The notes under the pieces were generated by a model. The model was not told where the DNA came from and ran no database searches. It worked only from the letters and a program-made list of their open reading frames with translations. Below, one piece after another: positions 1 to 11,862 of a DNA stretch of 64,000 nucleotides; within the stretch, counting starts at the first letter, position 1, and every line of letters begins with the position of its first letter. The stretch lies in NCBI GenBank assembly GCA_023512835.1, contig CM042091.1, positions 4,716,348 through 4,780,347 on the forward strand, written 5' to 3'. A program made the translations under genes and the position numbers. Source of the stretch: Taxillus chinensis (Eukaryota; Streptophyta; Magnoliopsida; Santalales; Loranthaceae).

Positions 1-233
1 TGTGTCATTGCATCCTTGTCTCGACTCTTCCATTCAGGTTGTTTTGTATCAGTTGTCGATAAATCAAATTTCATCCACACTTAACAGACGTCCAGAGCAA
101 CAGAAGCATCAATCAGATTCTTCAATTTTGAATTGTTTGTTAACAATATGCATGTGCAAAAAAAAAAAAAAAAAAAAGAGTAAAACCAAGAGTAGAATTT
201 TAACCCGTGTCTGTCCTGGGATAATGCCTGAAA
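1..233 (-). other. 3' flank / 3' UTR side of the EMB1703-like gene
   Basis: This lies just past the predicted stop codon of the EMB1703-like gene on the minus strand, so it probably holds the 3' UTR and terminator region. A run of 20 A on the plus strand at 158-177 is the only distinctive structure. No separate gene is seen. The gene could have another intron or alternative last exon outside the window; that cannot be judged here. Confidence 0.5.
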
Positions 234-3200
234 CTAGTGCCTTTTCTGCTTGTTTCCTCTCTTCATCCTGCGCTTGGAGCCTTTCCTGATGAAATTGGAT
301 TGAAATAAAACGGATTTAGTTTAACTTCATATTACCTTTTTCAACACAAGGAACTAAGATTCTACCATCAACTATTGTTTAATTGCAGAAGTTTGATAAA
401 TGATGCGAAAAAAAGCTACCTCGGTTTGGGTCGACTGGCACCAAGAAAGCCCTTTGTTAAAGAGCTTATATCTACTGAACGCTCTTGCATGATCTCATCA
501 TGGTACATTTTGCTTCCAATCTCGGTGATCTTTTCCTCCACCTCTTCCAGCGTATCATCCACATTGAGTGGAAGCTCACCTTTTCTGATTATGGTAACAT
601 TGAAACCATTTGCTTTGGCTTCTCGAAAAGCATCCTATAGTGGTTTCAAAACTATTGAGCTTAAAGTAATAAATTATGTCCCACGGATACTCTGTGAAGA
701 CACGCAGGACAATAAAGCTGGATCATAGAAAATAAATGAACAGATACCTTGGGAGGCCGAGCAATAACAAAAGCATGACCATTTCCAAGCATATCCATGT
801 GAGCTTGAATAATATAACAAAGATTCTTGCAATCACCAGGATTCTCAAAACCAATCACGTGATATGGTTTTGGGGTCAATTCTAGATCTGTAGCCATCTC
901 CAAGGAATAAAATCCTATTCTCTGATCGCCATTGTGATTGGTGTATAATTCAATGCACTAGCAAAATGATTGAAAGTTAACATTCTGTTAGTCATTTATA
1001 ATTGCAGAGTAAGATTAAGTAGCTTAGTTGAACAAAATTTGATTACATGCAAGTTTTGAAAGGTGCTATATTCACATCTACCAGTTTGTGCCTGCGTGAT
1101 GCCAAATTTAGCACTTCATTTGGGCGGGAAGAAATAAAGAAAATGATCAAAAACAGAAAACATAAGGAATGGAAAGAGGGCAAACCAGAACATAAGGAAG
1201 ATCCAACCACCACAAATAGTCTTCTCGAGGCTCTTCTGCGTATTCCCGGTACTTGCTGACTACAGCCTGTGGTCCAAAAAGTTCAATTTCTCTCTTGACC
1301 TTGTCGATTCTTTTTTGTATGAACTCCTTTCTCTTCTCAGGCAATTTGTTCATCAAATCAGCTGCTTCTGCTATTTCTTTTTCTGTGATCCATCGATCTA
1401 AGCCTTTTCCCATATCCTTCATAATTGATTTGACTTCTGGGTCCGATTCTGCATTATAGGATTCCAAAAACTTGCGGGACCATTTCTTTGTGTGCTGCCA
1501 ATATTCCTTTCCTGATTTTTTCCCTGCTCTAACAGAACCATCACTGCTTTCTATAACGATATTTGAATTTTTTGAGGCCCCTTCATTGAATCTTGTTTTT
1601 GGATCATATAATACTGAGGAAGTTGCAGTATTATTATCATTTAATTGGGATTCTTCTGATTTATTTAGGGAGTCTTGTTTGTCCTTCTTTGCAGAAAGTG
1701 CCTCTCTCTGTTCGAGAAAATTGTTAAGGAAATCTGGGTCTTGATCAACTTGTTGGGGTCCTTTCCAGCGAGGAAATATTTTCTCTGGGGGATCATACAG
1801 GCTAATACCATCTACAGAAATACAAAAATTAATTAGCGCGAGTGCTAAGACTATCTAGAGTTATATGAGAAAATTCATGCTTGGCCTTGCAATATGGTGG
1901 AATAATCAGCTATCACCAGTGAGATCCATTCAAGTTCAACAGATAACAGAGAATAACTAATTTATGTAAAGATAAAAAAATGGACAGAAATGCTCAAAAG
2001 ATAGATATAGATACTCTAACGGAATATAGATAAAAGATTTCAAAGTAAAGATAACAAAATGATAACACAAATGATTTACCATAACAATTTATCTATTTTT
2101 CAATAAATAATTAGAAGTTAGCTAATTGTGAAGGAGGGCTGCATCCATATTAGCCTATGTGGCCCAAACCCCACCAACATTCATGCACCGAGTTTGTCCT
2201 TTTTTTTAGTAAAAAATTATAGTTTACGATTTAAGAAAAAGACACGGTCAACAACATGAAAACAAGATTTACTCATTGCATATGCTGTTTTCCCAACTTA
2301 ATATCCAACCATTCTCACATGATTTTTTGATTTGTATATAAATGAAGTTCAAAAAAGCCAAATATATTAGAGATTTCATTTTCTGGGGGTAAAGAGATAA
2401 ATGAAAATAAAAAAGACCAATCACGGGTTACCTACCAGCTCCATAATCTATATTTTCGATGTTTGAATGGATCCATTCATGTACTTTCAGCAGCTTCTCA
2501 TTCCCTTTTTTAACTTCATTCTCGAGGCCTTTGAAAAAGGCAAGCTTATCTTCAGCACTCATGGAATCGAAAGGGCCACGACCTGCCAACTCATTTTCTT
2601 TCACCTGGAAAACAATGTTCCTAAGACCATCGTCTTTCATCCACTCAAGTTCATCATCATCCTCACTGACAAGTTTTCTGATATCAGAATTTACATATAA
2701 TTCTCGGTTTACATTTTTTCTTGCAACTGCGTAATTATCTCTGAATCCAACTCCAATCTTTTCTATAATGGGCTTAAATTCTTCAAAATTTTCCTCCATC
2801 CAGTTCTCCTTATTCATAAACGATTTCATTTTTGACTCACTGCCGCTAACTTCAGAGTTGGAAGGTCGAACAACGGTGTCACTAGTTTCTTTCTTACCAT
2901 CTTTCAAATTATCAATCTTCTCTATTATAGGCTTAACTTTCTCAGAATTGTTCTCCATCCCATTCCCCTCTTTCACAGATGATTTCATTTTTGAATCATT
3001 GCTGCTAACTTCACAGTGAGAAGGTTGAACAACGAAGGCACCAGTTTCTTTATCTTCCAAATTATCAATTTTCTCTACCATGGACTTAAATTCCTCAAAA
3101 TTGCTCTCCATCATGTTCCCCTTATTCATAGATGATTTCGTTTCTGAATCATTTCCATTAACTTCAGAGGTGGACACTTGACCAAAACTGGCACCAGTTT

Positions 3201-5073
3201 CTTTCTTACTATCTTCCAAATCATCAATCTTGGATGAAATTGATTGTCTTCCCTCTAGAACCGAATGTTCAGAAGCAATTGTTGTTGCTGTAAAATCTGA
3301 TTCCACACCAAAGTCTCTATCCATGTCCATCTTTGTATCACTATCTGATCCGTCATCTCTGAGTAGCTTTATATTAGTATTTTTCTGTAGTTCTTGGTCA
3401 GGCTCCGGCTTTTCCTTTTCCAGTTTTTTCTGTTTTTCAGACAAGTAATCTCTAGCTTCCTTAACGGACCATATGATCCTTGTTTTTTTTCTGGTAGTTT
3501 TCTCTAGCGAAGGCAATCCATCATTCAGAGTAAGAGAGCCTTGGTTATTTTTTATTGATTCCTCCGTTGAGCATAGAGGAGCATCACTCTCTTTTATATC
3601 CTCAAAACTAGTTTTTCTCACATCTATAAATTCGTTGTTTGAAGAAGTAGAAGCTTGCAATATTCCTTTCTCCATAAAAGTTGCATCATTAAATGATCCA
3701 AAAACATCAGATTTTGGATCTTGTAGGAATTCAGGCTTCGGAAGTCCATTAGTGTTCCTTTTCTCTTTAGATTCTCCATCTGGAAAGTTGCTTTCGACAT
3801 TTAAATTTCCAATCTCATTGAGCATTTCCTTTTTTTTGTCCTGATTTTCTTGTCGATGCTTGTCAGCCGTGGACTTATTTGCAGACTCAATTTCCTTTGC
3901 ATGCCTAGCCATTTCTCTAATTTCCTGAACCTTAGTTTCCAAGTTCAGAGATTCTGTAGTCTGATATTGAAACGAATCACTCAACTCGACCTTCTTTTCC
4001 AACGCTTTTGTCTTCGAAATTCTACTCATAAGTACATCCTTATCAATCTGAGGCCTCCCAGTGGACATTACTGTTGTAGATTCTTGGATTACTTCCACAC
4101 TACCCTTCTCCAAACTCTCCCTCTCCATTCTCGCCTTCATCTTTCGCCTCAACATTTCCCTTTCCAACTGGGTCAATTGCTTCTTCTCATCTTCCCTGCC
4201 CATAAGTGATTTCTTTGTGGCCCAAAACACTAGAGAGCCACACAGCAACACAATAACAATCCGAGAGAGCTTCGGAAACAAGTTGGCATGTTGAAGACTC
4301 TGGTTGAGGCTCTTAATCCCACTAAAAAAACTAGACTTCTCACCGGAAGCTACGAACTTGGCAATGGAACTGTTCTTAGGAAGCACATAGCGCCCGTTCT
4401 CCATCTCCCTAGCTAAAAATCTAGCATGTGAAATCTTCGAGTTCAATGCTGTCGGGTCAGCAAAACGCTGCCCAGATCTCCTAGAGATCTCATCCAAATG
4501 GACGGTAACATTTTCAACCCGACCATCCGAATCCTGAAAAACAGTAAAAATAGGAGCAGACCCTAAACCCCAAAACTCAACCTCCTTCTTATACTGGGAA
4601 ACCCAGTTGTCTAATTTATTGAACAAAACATTTCCACCCACAAGTTTCGATGTTGATTCTGATTTCGAATCCTCTACGCTACTGGGGTCAAAACCCATAA
4701 AGCTAACATCATCCGAGACCGAATTGGATATAGAATCCTCTACAACATCAGGAGTTAGGTTGGAGTTTTTGAGTTCCAAAAGAGGAGGACTGGGACTGGG
4801 ACGCACCTGTGGGGATTCGGAGATCTTTTTTCTGAGCGAGTTGCGGCGACTCAAACGGGGGCTGAAATGGGCTGCTGACACGTGGAGACTCCTGCGTTTG
4901 GAGAGCAATAGAAGGGCGGGGAATGGGGTCCCCGGAACGGGATTGAAGGTGGGTGTGTTGGGTAGAGATGGGTTCGGTGTTGTTGGGGAGGAACAATATC
5001 TGGGAGAGTGTACAGAAGCCCAGGAGAAGAAGATTGGAGGACTTGGTGGGATTTGGGAAACGAGAAGCGCCAT
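234..5073 (-). CDS. EMB1703: EMB1703-like plastid protein (five coding exons)
   Basis: The CDS is complement of 2436-5073, 1186-1811, 748-957, 420-634 and 234-285: 3741 nt, 1246 codons plus TAG. All four introns are GT-AG and phases close. The upstream in-frame TTG at 5076 is not a start; ATG 5073 is used. The Ser/Pro-rich N-terminus resembles a plastid transit peptide (inferred). One hydrophobic segment lies near residues 271-287 (IVIVLLCGSLVFW), followed by a charged, probably coiled-coil stretch and a long acidic low-complexity region with three imperfect repeats. The C-terminal quarter is the family signature: KEYWQHTKKW, LFGPQAVVSKYREYAEE, DYLWWLDLPYVL, GDCKNLCYIIQAHMDMLGNG and DISSL, ending in a basic tail. 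These match my memory of Arabidopsis EMBRYO DEFECTIVE 1703 (At3g61780), needed for embryo development; its biochemical role is not known to me. The last 52-nt exon is the least certain part. Confidence 0.88.
2755..3240 (-). repeat. Three imperfect intragenic repeats of about 156-162 bp in the EMB1703-like gene
   Basis: In exon 1 the protein repeats a unit of about 52-54 residues three times. Each begins near KIDDLEDSKKETG, KIDNLEDKETG or KIDNLKDGKKET and ends in EEFK or EKVK followed by a short EKI motif. Spacing is a multiple of three, so the frame is kept. The copies differ at many residues, so the expansion is not very recent. The region is acidic, Ser/Asn-rich and likely disordered. Confidence 0.75.
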
Positions 5074-5114
5074 CAACAGAGAGATGGAAGTTTCTGAATA
5101 TAATTACACATACG

Positions 5115-5124
5115 TATATATATA
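5115..5124 (-). promoter_or_regulatory. TATA box of the EMB1703-like gene
   Basis: An alternating TATATATATA stretch sits about 42 nt upstream of ATG 5073 on the minus strand. A start site 25-32 nt downstream would give a very short leader of about 10-20 nt. The motif is seen; its function is inferred. Confidence 0.45.
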
Positions 5125-5585
5125 GTGGGTTTTATGGGCAGTTTCTTGCAGCACAACTGCAGACATCAATTCAACACCCCTGCAAGAGGACTACTGTCAC
5201 GCGACTCACGCGATGGTGAGGACCCAAATGAGGGAAATCCTCCCAACGGCGTCGTTTGGTATAGTTCATATATAATGTAATATATATCGAGACAGTTGAG
5301 GAATGTGTTTATGCGAGTGTTAAATGGGCGGTGTGTAAAATCGGGTTTAAGAGAATTTTTAATCTTTTTTAGAGTTAAATTTACCTTTAATTTGCTATAA
5401 TATTACTTTAACTAATATTATTTTAATATTATATTATTTATATTTTTACTTAAAATTTTCTTTTCCCGAACTAACCTTTCCGACCAAACCAATTAAAGCC
5501 TTCTCCTTCCTATGTCGGTGCTTGCATTTAGGGATGCAGTTATCCTTTGGGTGATACGAATAATCTGTTTGAAAATCCAAACAAC

Positions 5586-5900
5586 AACCGTCGTGGGGCA
5601 CGGGAGGAGGGAGGGAGAAAGGGAGCCATATGGCGGGGGGTGACGGGAGAAGACTAGGTGCATCAGGCCGACAGTGCTGTTCTGGCCAATGGAGAAGGGA
5701 GGGGGTTCTGGGGTGGCCGTTGCGCGATGGGGGAGCAGGTGGCGAGGAGGATGGGGGCGCAATGAGAAGTTGATGTGGCCGTTGCGCAACGAGAGAGCCC
5801 GTTGGGGGGGGGGGGGGGGTGTTGTACGACAGGGGCGATCATCACGCGAAGGGAAAGGTGCTTTTAGTGGGAGTGGATTACAACGAGGGGAGGGACAAAC
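5586..5900. repeat. GC-rich island with 16-G run and tandem GTGGCCGTTGCGC motif
   Basis: This stretch is strongly purine/G-rich against AT-rich flanks. The motif GTGGCCGTTGCGC occurs at 5712-5724 and again at 5775-5787, and 16 consecutive G lie at 5804-5819. Related GCAACGG/CCGTTGC words occur in islands near 14.9 and 28.0 kb. It is probably the core of an old transposable element; no terminal repeats could be fixed. Confidence 0.4.
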
Positions 5901-7473
5901 AATGGGGAGGATGACATGGACTAAAATTGAAATTTCTTCTAATGTGCTGATCTGGCATCATCAGCAAAAACAAAAGCTAAAGTCATATTTAATTTGTTTG
6001 TTTTTTGCTTTTCCTAATTATTTAACCAATGGATTAGAAATTATTTTTAGCTAAATATTATCAATTTGAATTTAATGAATTAAACGCGACATTCGCATAA
6101 CTAATCAATCTTATAACATATCAATATATTAGATAAACTTTTAATAAACTAAATAAAAAACAAAAAAAAAAAAAAAAAACATGAGCCTTACACTAAAGTT
6201 TATTTTGACTCGTATGTAAATGGGCTAACTTTTACATGCCCAACTAAAAAAATGAACCAACTGGTATAACCAACAAATCATAAGTCTGTTTAACACCATT
6301 AGAGTTAAATGCAAAAATGGCAGATATTGGAATTCACATTCAAATACCAGGTTCTTACGGAACTATAGAATTGACCACACCAATTATATACCAGGCCCGG
6401 TTCATAAGAACTTCAATTTTAGATGACCACATGTATAGTTAAATGCAAAAATCAAGATATTATGAGGCCTATAGAATTGACTCTATAGGTAATCACATGA
6501 GTTTTTCAATATTTTTTTTTTTAAATTTACATAGTTAAACTTTTTTTACTTTTATATACAAATATACATCACAAATAGATTTTCTAAATTGCTATTTATA
6601 TTATTAAAATAATATTTTATATAACCTTTTATTTAATAATATTTTTTAAAAATTAATAAGAAATAAAAGTAAATATTATGAAAAACGTAAAAGAGATAGG
6701 TAATAAAAAAATTGTATATATAATTTAATAATTATATGAGGTAAATAGTACTTTCAATACATTAAAAAAATGTTGTACAATCCCAATGGGAAAAATTACA
6801 TACAGGGCATCTGTTGTAGTGATTATTTTATGGCTTTTTAACTTTTTAAAAAAATATAGAAAAATGAACTTACATAGAAATCTACTACTAGCATTTTTAG
6901 ATTTTACACAAAAAGTTATTAGATACTTCGATCTAAATCTCGAAATCAGCTTTAGTTAGATTTGGTTTGATTTTATTACAAAAAATATAATAACTTTATA
7001 ATATATTTTAATACTATCATATCAAAATTATTATAATATATATTAAAAATTTATTAAAAAAGTTAGAGCTTAATGAAAATTAGTATTTTAAATAATAAAA
7101 ACCAAACACCAACTTTGTGCCAATATTATTTTCTTACCCTACTAACATTACAAATGTACCCATATCCTTATTTTGTGATATTTTAAATTTGCTTATTTTT
7201 AAAAATTAAGAATTATTTCAAAAACAAATCCCTCAATAATTTTCTTTCAAATGAGACACAACTTATTTATTTTTCTATGTTATTACCAAACCCACAATAT
7301 TTTCTTCCAAAATTTGTAAAATTCAATTTTTTTAAAAAATTATATATTATATTCTACAAAACATAATTTGTTTTTCAAATTTAAAATCCAATAAAATACA
7401 ACATTATCAAACCACTACAATAAAAATCATGAAAGGATCCGAATAAAACACTTAAATTTAAAATTTAAACATC

Positions 7474-7510
7474 AATAAAGGGGTGTTGAAAACACCAACA
7501 CCCCTTTATT
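7474..7510. repeat. Perfect 15-bp hairpin, 7-nt loop
   Basis: AATAAAGGGGTGTTG at 7474-7488 is the exact reverse complement of 7496-7510, with loop AAAACAC. It is a GC-containing palindrome in AT-rich DNA, about 500 bp past the stop of the convergent SINAT gene. It could be a palindrome left by a transposon or a folded RNA element. No known family recognised. Confidence 0.75.
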
Positions 7511-8010
7511 TTGTCAGAGTTGAGAGGATGTTTGGTTTGCACAAACGAGAAAGTTTTGAGTAGGCAATGGCTTCAAATTAGAATCCTACTAGCACCGGTG
7601 CTACTGTTCCTGGCGGCCACGGGGCACATTCGACACCGTGGCGTTGGAGCTCCTGCGGTGATGGAGGTGGATGCAAAATGCTTATGCGATGGTTTATGCG
7701 ACGGTCATTAGCGTTTGGATTGAAGATGCAAACCTGTTTCACAGCAGTACCGACCACACAAAAACAACATTACGCCCCCTCTATGAATTCCTAAAGACGA
7801 TATTAGCCACCTCCCCTCGCTACATTTATCTTTTCGTTGATTTTACATTTCCAAGGGGAAAAAACAGAAAACAGTCACTATTTATAATGTTATTTAAAAA
7901 GGTGAAATATCTATGACTCTTAACAAATTCCAACAGTTCTCCACATCTGCATCCTTAACTTACCAGGAATTCATTCTATCATACAGAACAGACATAGGAG
8001 ATTTCAAACC

Positions 8011-10891
8011 TTAGGTACAGAGATTTAATAAGGATGCTGCATCTGGATTCTGTTGCTCCTTCCATATCCGTCCTGTAACCCGTAGTTTCAGCTCTTTCCT
8101 ATCCCCTCCAGAGAAGAAAAGTGCAATGTTACGCTGAATAATGAGACCATCATGACTGTCCCGAACCTTCCTGTGGCTATCCCTTATGCTTCGTGGGGTG
8201 CCCTCCCAAATTTGTTTCCGGCCATTCCCACCAACCTCCAGACTGTAGCTGTAGTTCCGCGCTTCTGTCTCATCACCCATAAATCGAAGGAATGCCATAT
8301 ATACAGGGGCCATTCCCAGCTGGTATGCTTCAAAATGAAGACAGAAATACTGACCAAAACAGTTGAAAACCTAACAAGAAGAGGGAAGGGGATCCAAGAT
8401 TTTTAGATTTCAAGTTGAGTGGAGATGCAAAAAAATTGACACTGACAACATTTCCTTAGTTCAGATAAAGAGGTTCACACCCACATGCAGATCAAATGTT
8501 TAGGGCTCGTGATCTCAAGTTAAATAATTAAGATCATGTATGCAACTGCTTACCAATGCAATATTTGAAAATTTTCAAACGCCAAATAAAACCCAACGGC
8601 CCTTTTTATATGAAGCAAATTAAAGAATACAAAATCAATGGCACACTGGCACTCAACTACTAAAATCACGAAAGCGACTTGTAATTCGTTTTTTCACATA
8701 AGCAAAACACAGCAATCTTGAAATAAAAAATTCAGCAAATACTGGAACATAACATTCATATAGCATTGCATCCCTAAAAAATATTTAACATAGATGCATG
8801 CCCTTCTTCCTCTTCTTCTTATATTCCCACAAAATTTTGTATATCATTTGAATTTGTTCTGTTGAGAATATAACGAAGTTGGCTAATTTTTTAAACAATG
8901 TACTGCAATCCTTCAATGACATGAGCATGGCCACTCTATTAAAGAACCCATGTTCCAGTATACAGCAACGTGCCTCAATAATTTCTGAAGAAGTTGATAT
9001 TTTTTTAATCATCACACAATTAAAAAAGAAATATTTTAACAAAAAAAGGCTTCAAGATTTATTTATTGAGAGCAATGTCTCTCGGTGAAATTCTTAAGTT
9101 GTGTATTTCTTTAGCATTCACACAGCAAAAGAGTTTTTTTAACCAGAAGTTCACAATTTACGTATTGGGAGAACCAAATAACCAGTGAAAAAGCATGTAT
9201 CATTTGGGACAGAGGCTAATAATATATTTAACGTGGTGGCATTTTCAGAAACAATCAATTGAACCATACATCACAAAAACAAAAAACTTACAGTTAGCAT
9301 CCAAGTGGCATTCTCTACTTCACGAGGATTAGACTTGACATAGCGATGGTTGAATGTGCTTCCAGAGTGCATGTCTACCTTGTGATCATCCCTCAGATGA
9401 GCAACTAGATATGGAATATCCCCAACAACTAGGCATTCTGAACCAGCATATGGACAATTGTATGGCCTAAAGTTACATGAAGACTCATGCTTGAGTTTGC
9501 TGTAGTAAGGGAAAATTTCTGGGCATCCAAGGGAGCAATACTTGCAAGGAAGCTCAAGTGATTCAGCTACCTTCTCCAGTGCTAGGCACCTTATATCGCC
9601 AAGCTCCTGCCGGCAAGTAGGGCACCGATTGTGCACTCTTGTTTTACAAGTGGAGCAGAGTGTGTGCCCATTATGACACTGCAGAAAAATGAAATTGTTT
9701 TAATGTCCTTGTTAAAATGTTGCAGATTTGTAGCATATACTATAATTGAATGACATTATTGACATTATGTCAAAAGGAACAAATGACACCATGAAAACAT
9801 TAGCATTTGTGATTGTGTCTGCAGTCTGCACACAACAAGGCCTCCAGTCCAGGTAGCCATGGAAAAACCATGCAAGGTCCAGAACAAAAACAAGCCGTCA
9901 AAGAAACATAAGAGAGAAAACAGAAATATAAACGGAGGGAAGATATTATGTTCACAAGCTATATGTATGGATTTGGGAATGACTAACACTTTCGAGTGTA
10001 TCATACAGGAATAAGTTGCCTGGGGGCAACCAGAACTAAAACAGTGGAACAGCATATACAAAAAAGAAACTAACATGATAATACATTACTCCTAGCCTTT
10101 TCTGTTTTCTCACACCAAACAAAGCGGTCGTCCCAAATACAACACTCATTGTGTACATCAGAGTTAAACCAACGCTCCTCTTCCCATTAGAGTCTCCCTA
10201 ACTCCCTGAGCTCGCCTTTTCAGGGAGGTCAACGTCTACCCACCTTTCTTCTTCGAATTTGACGAACATTAAATCCGTACCGTCAAGCTGAATTTTTAAT
10301 GCCAAAATCACCACCGCTTAAGATTATCCAAACATTCAATCCCCAACTTGGGACTAACGCCCTCACATATAATCAATGATCCACCCCTAGGCCCAAAGTC
10401 CCAAACCAAAAGCCAAAATCCCAACTACAACTCTTAAGATTTCAACGTCACCTCTGCTCACTGCTACAGATCGAAAATGTTGCAGACAAATGTTAAAAGA
10501 ATACCCAACAAAGTAAAACGCAGAGACAAGTCCATCCATGTAAGTCGCAACTCAAATCAAACAAACACACGCATTGGGCAATTTTCGAAATAAAAAAAAA
10601 CCCTCGCCCCCCAAAAAAAAGAAATGAATCGTATAATGAGTGGAATCGAACCTGATGGATGGGAGGGTACATGGAATTGGTGCAGACGGGGCATTCGAGA
10701 AGCTCATGGACGCCGGTGGGGGGAGGAACACCAGGGATTAGGACGTTGCTACCGCTGTTGTTGCTGTTGCTGTTACTGCTGTTGTTGTGAGGCTTGGTAT
10801 TCAAAGGGAACTGAAGATGATGTAGGTGACGGATCTCATCCTCCTCCATCACATACGATGACGATACGCATTGAATGCTTTCCAAATCCAT
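8011..10891 (-). CDS. SINAT3: SINAT-type E3 ubiquitin ligase (SINAT3-like, three exons)
   Basis: The CDS is complement of 10652-10891, 9292-9678 and 8011-8370: 80 + 129 + 119 = 328 residues plus TAA. Introns are 973 and 921 bp, GT-AG, all in phase 0. A C3HC4 RING is formed by C67, C70, C81, H85, C88, C91, C99 and C102. It is followed by the SIAH-type zinc finger (CPEIFPYYSKLKHE to HLRDDHKVDMH) and the TRAF-like SINA domain (GMAPVYMAFLRFMGDE, RVTGRIWKEQQNP). Family knowledge: SINA ligases dimerise and mark targets for the proteasome; Arabidopsis SINATs act on autophagy, ESCRT and hormone-signalling proteins. The start MDLES and the KEQQNPD C-terminus fit the SINAT3 branch. The N-terminal Asn/Ser run is encoded by a trinucleotide repeat. 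Serine replaces the Cys that I remember in HSGCTFNHRY (here HSGSTF); I do not believe it is a zinc ligand. The ATG follows an in-frame non-conserved extension, which was left out. Confidence 0.95.
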
Positions 10892-11103
10892 TCTACACAC
10901 AAAGAGATCGATATAGGATCTCTCGAATCCAACACCACACAAATTTTCAAAATCCTTGTTCTCACTCTCTCTCCGGCGAAATGAAATGGAATTTCAACGA
11001 CAAACACGCACAAAAACACAAACACACAAACAAAAACAAAGAATCAAAATCTCCGACAACGAACCATGAACTCTAGAGTCAACGAATCATCGGTATCATC
11101 GGA

Positions 11104-11229
11104 TCGACTCAATGAGAAGAGGAGAGGGATTCTAGGGTTCTTAAGTTCATCTGCTTGGTGATGACGCTTGGGATCTGCTTTGTATTGTTGTTGTTGTTGT
11201 TGTTAATAATAATAATAATAATAATAATC

Positions 11230-11262
<33 letters not shown>
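11104..11262 (-). promoter_or_regulatory. SINAT 5' leader/promoter region with telo-box and trinucleotide repeats
   Basis: On the minus strand this contains AACCCTAGA (near 11131-11139), resembling the telo-box common near start sites of plant growth-related genes. A pyrimidine-rich stretch follows. Further upstream is a compound microsatellite, (TTG)n at about 11185-11203 joined to (TAA)n at about 11204-11262. The start site is not determined. Confidence 0.35.
11185..11262. repeat. Compound microsatellite (TTG)6 + (TAA)~19
   Basis: About six TTG repeats run directly into about nineteen TAA repeats, interrupted once by TCG near 11229. It lies about 300 bp upstream of the SINAT start codon, so length variation could affect the promoter or leader. 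Length polymorphism is expected. Confidence 0.9.
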
Positions 11263-11862
11263 TATTCTGTCCTTCGGAGGCGAGGCGAGCCATCGCGATT
11301 CGCGAATGGGGGTGATGGTTGTAGAATTATTATGATGGCGTGTATGCGCGTCCATGGTAACATCCTTGGACCTTCCTCGCCCAACCCCCCTTGTAATAAA
11401 TAATGTAATAAATGTAATAAGTAACGTTGCATCGTCGCATGCAATTCGTTAACAACTTACCATATATTATATAGATAGCCACATTATAAAATAGGATCTA
11501 TATTCGGGTAAAACCCGATCCGATAAAAAAATCAGGGACGAGTGATTTTTATTTTTTATTTTTATTAATTAAAAAAATAAAAAGACACTGTCAGCCCATT
11601 GCCCGGCCATATCTTTGGTCTTTCGGTTCCTTGCCGCCAAAGCAAATCAAACAAAACCAAATATAAGGATTAAGGATAAGGACAGCATCGGACATGCACG
11701 AGAATAGCAGCGACGTTTTTTTTGTTTTCTTTTTTTTGGGAACTAACATTTTCTTTCGTCAAATTGAACGATGTAATTACAGTTTTTAGGAGGAAAAGAA
11801 AAAAGAGAAAGAAATATCATTGAGGTGTAATAATATTTATGTATTTAAAAAAAACCAACAAA
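11263..11862. other. Intergenic stretch upstream of the hAT element
   Basis: No gene found. A moderately GC-rich piece at 11265-11395 may be distal SINAT promoter. The rest is AT-rich with short homopolymers. The first copy of the 8-bp target duplication of the hAT element is at 11855-11862. Confidence 0.6.

Larger units (their letters stand above)
5125..8010. other. Intergenic, AT-rich, with a GC-rich island
   Basis: No gene recognised. It contains a G/C-rich island (about 5586-5900, listed separately), long AT-rich stretches (about 6050-7470) and a perfect hairpin at 7474-7510. Open frames at 7511-7916 have no recognisable similarity and AT-biased tails, so I do not call them genes. The last part, near 7920-8010, is likely the 3' UTR of the SINAT gene. 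Confidence 0.6.

Noticed and set aside
4607..5125. 172-codon open frame on the plus strand
   Set aside because: It lies antisense to the N-terminal exon of the EMB1703-like gene, has no family motif and is explained by codon bias of the real gene.
6050..7440. CRISPR-like or phage-like structures
   Set aside because: Only AT-rich low complexity; no regularly spaced direct repeats, and the whole window is plainly plant nuclear DNA.
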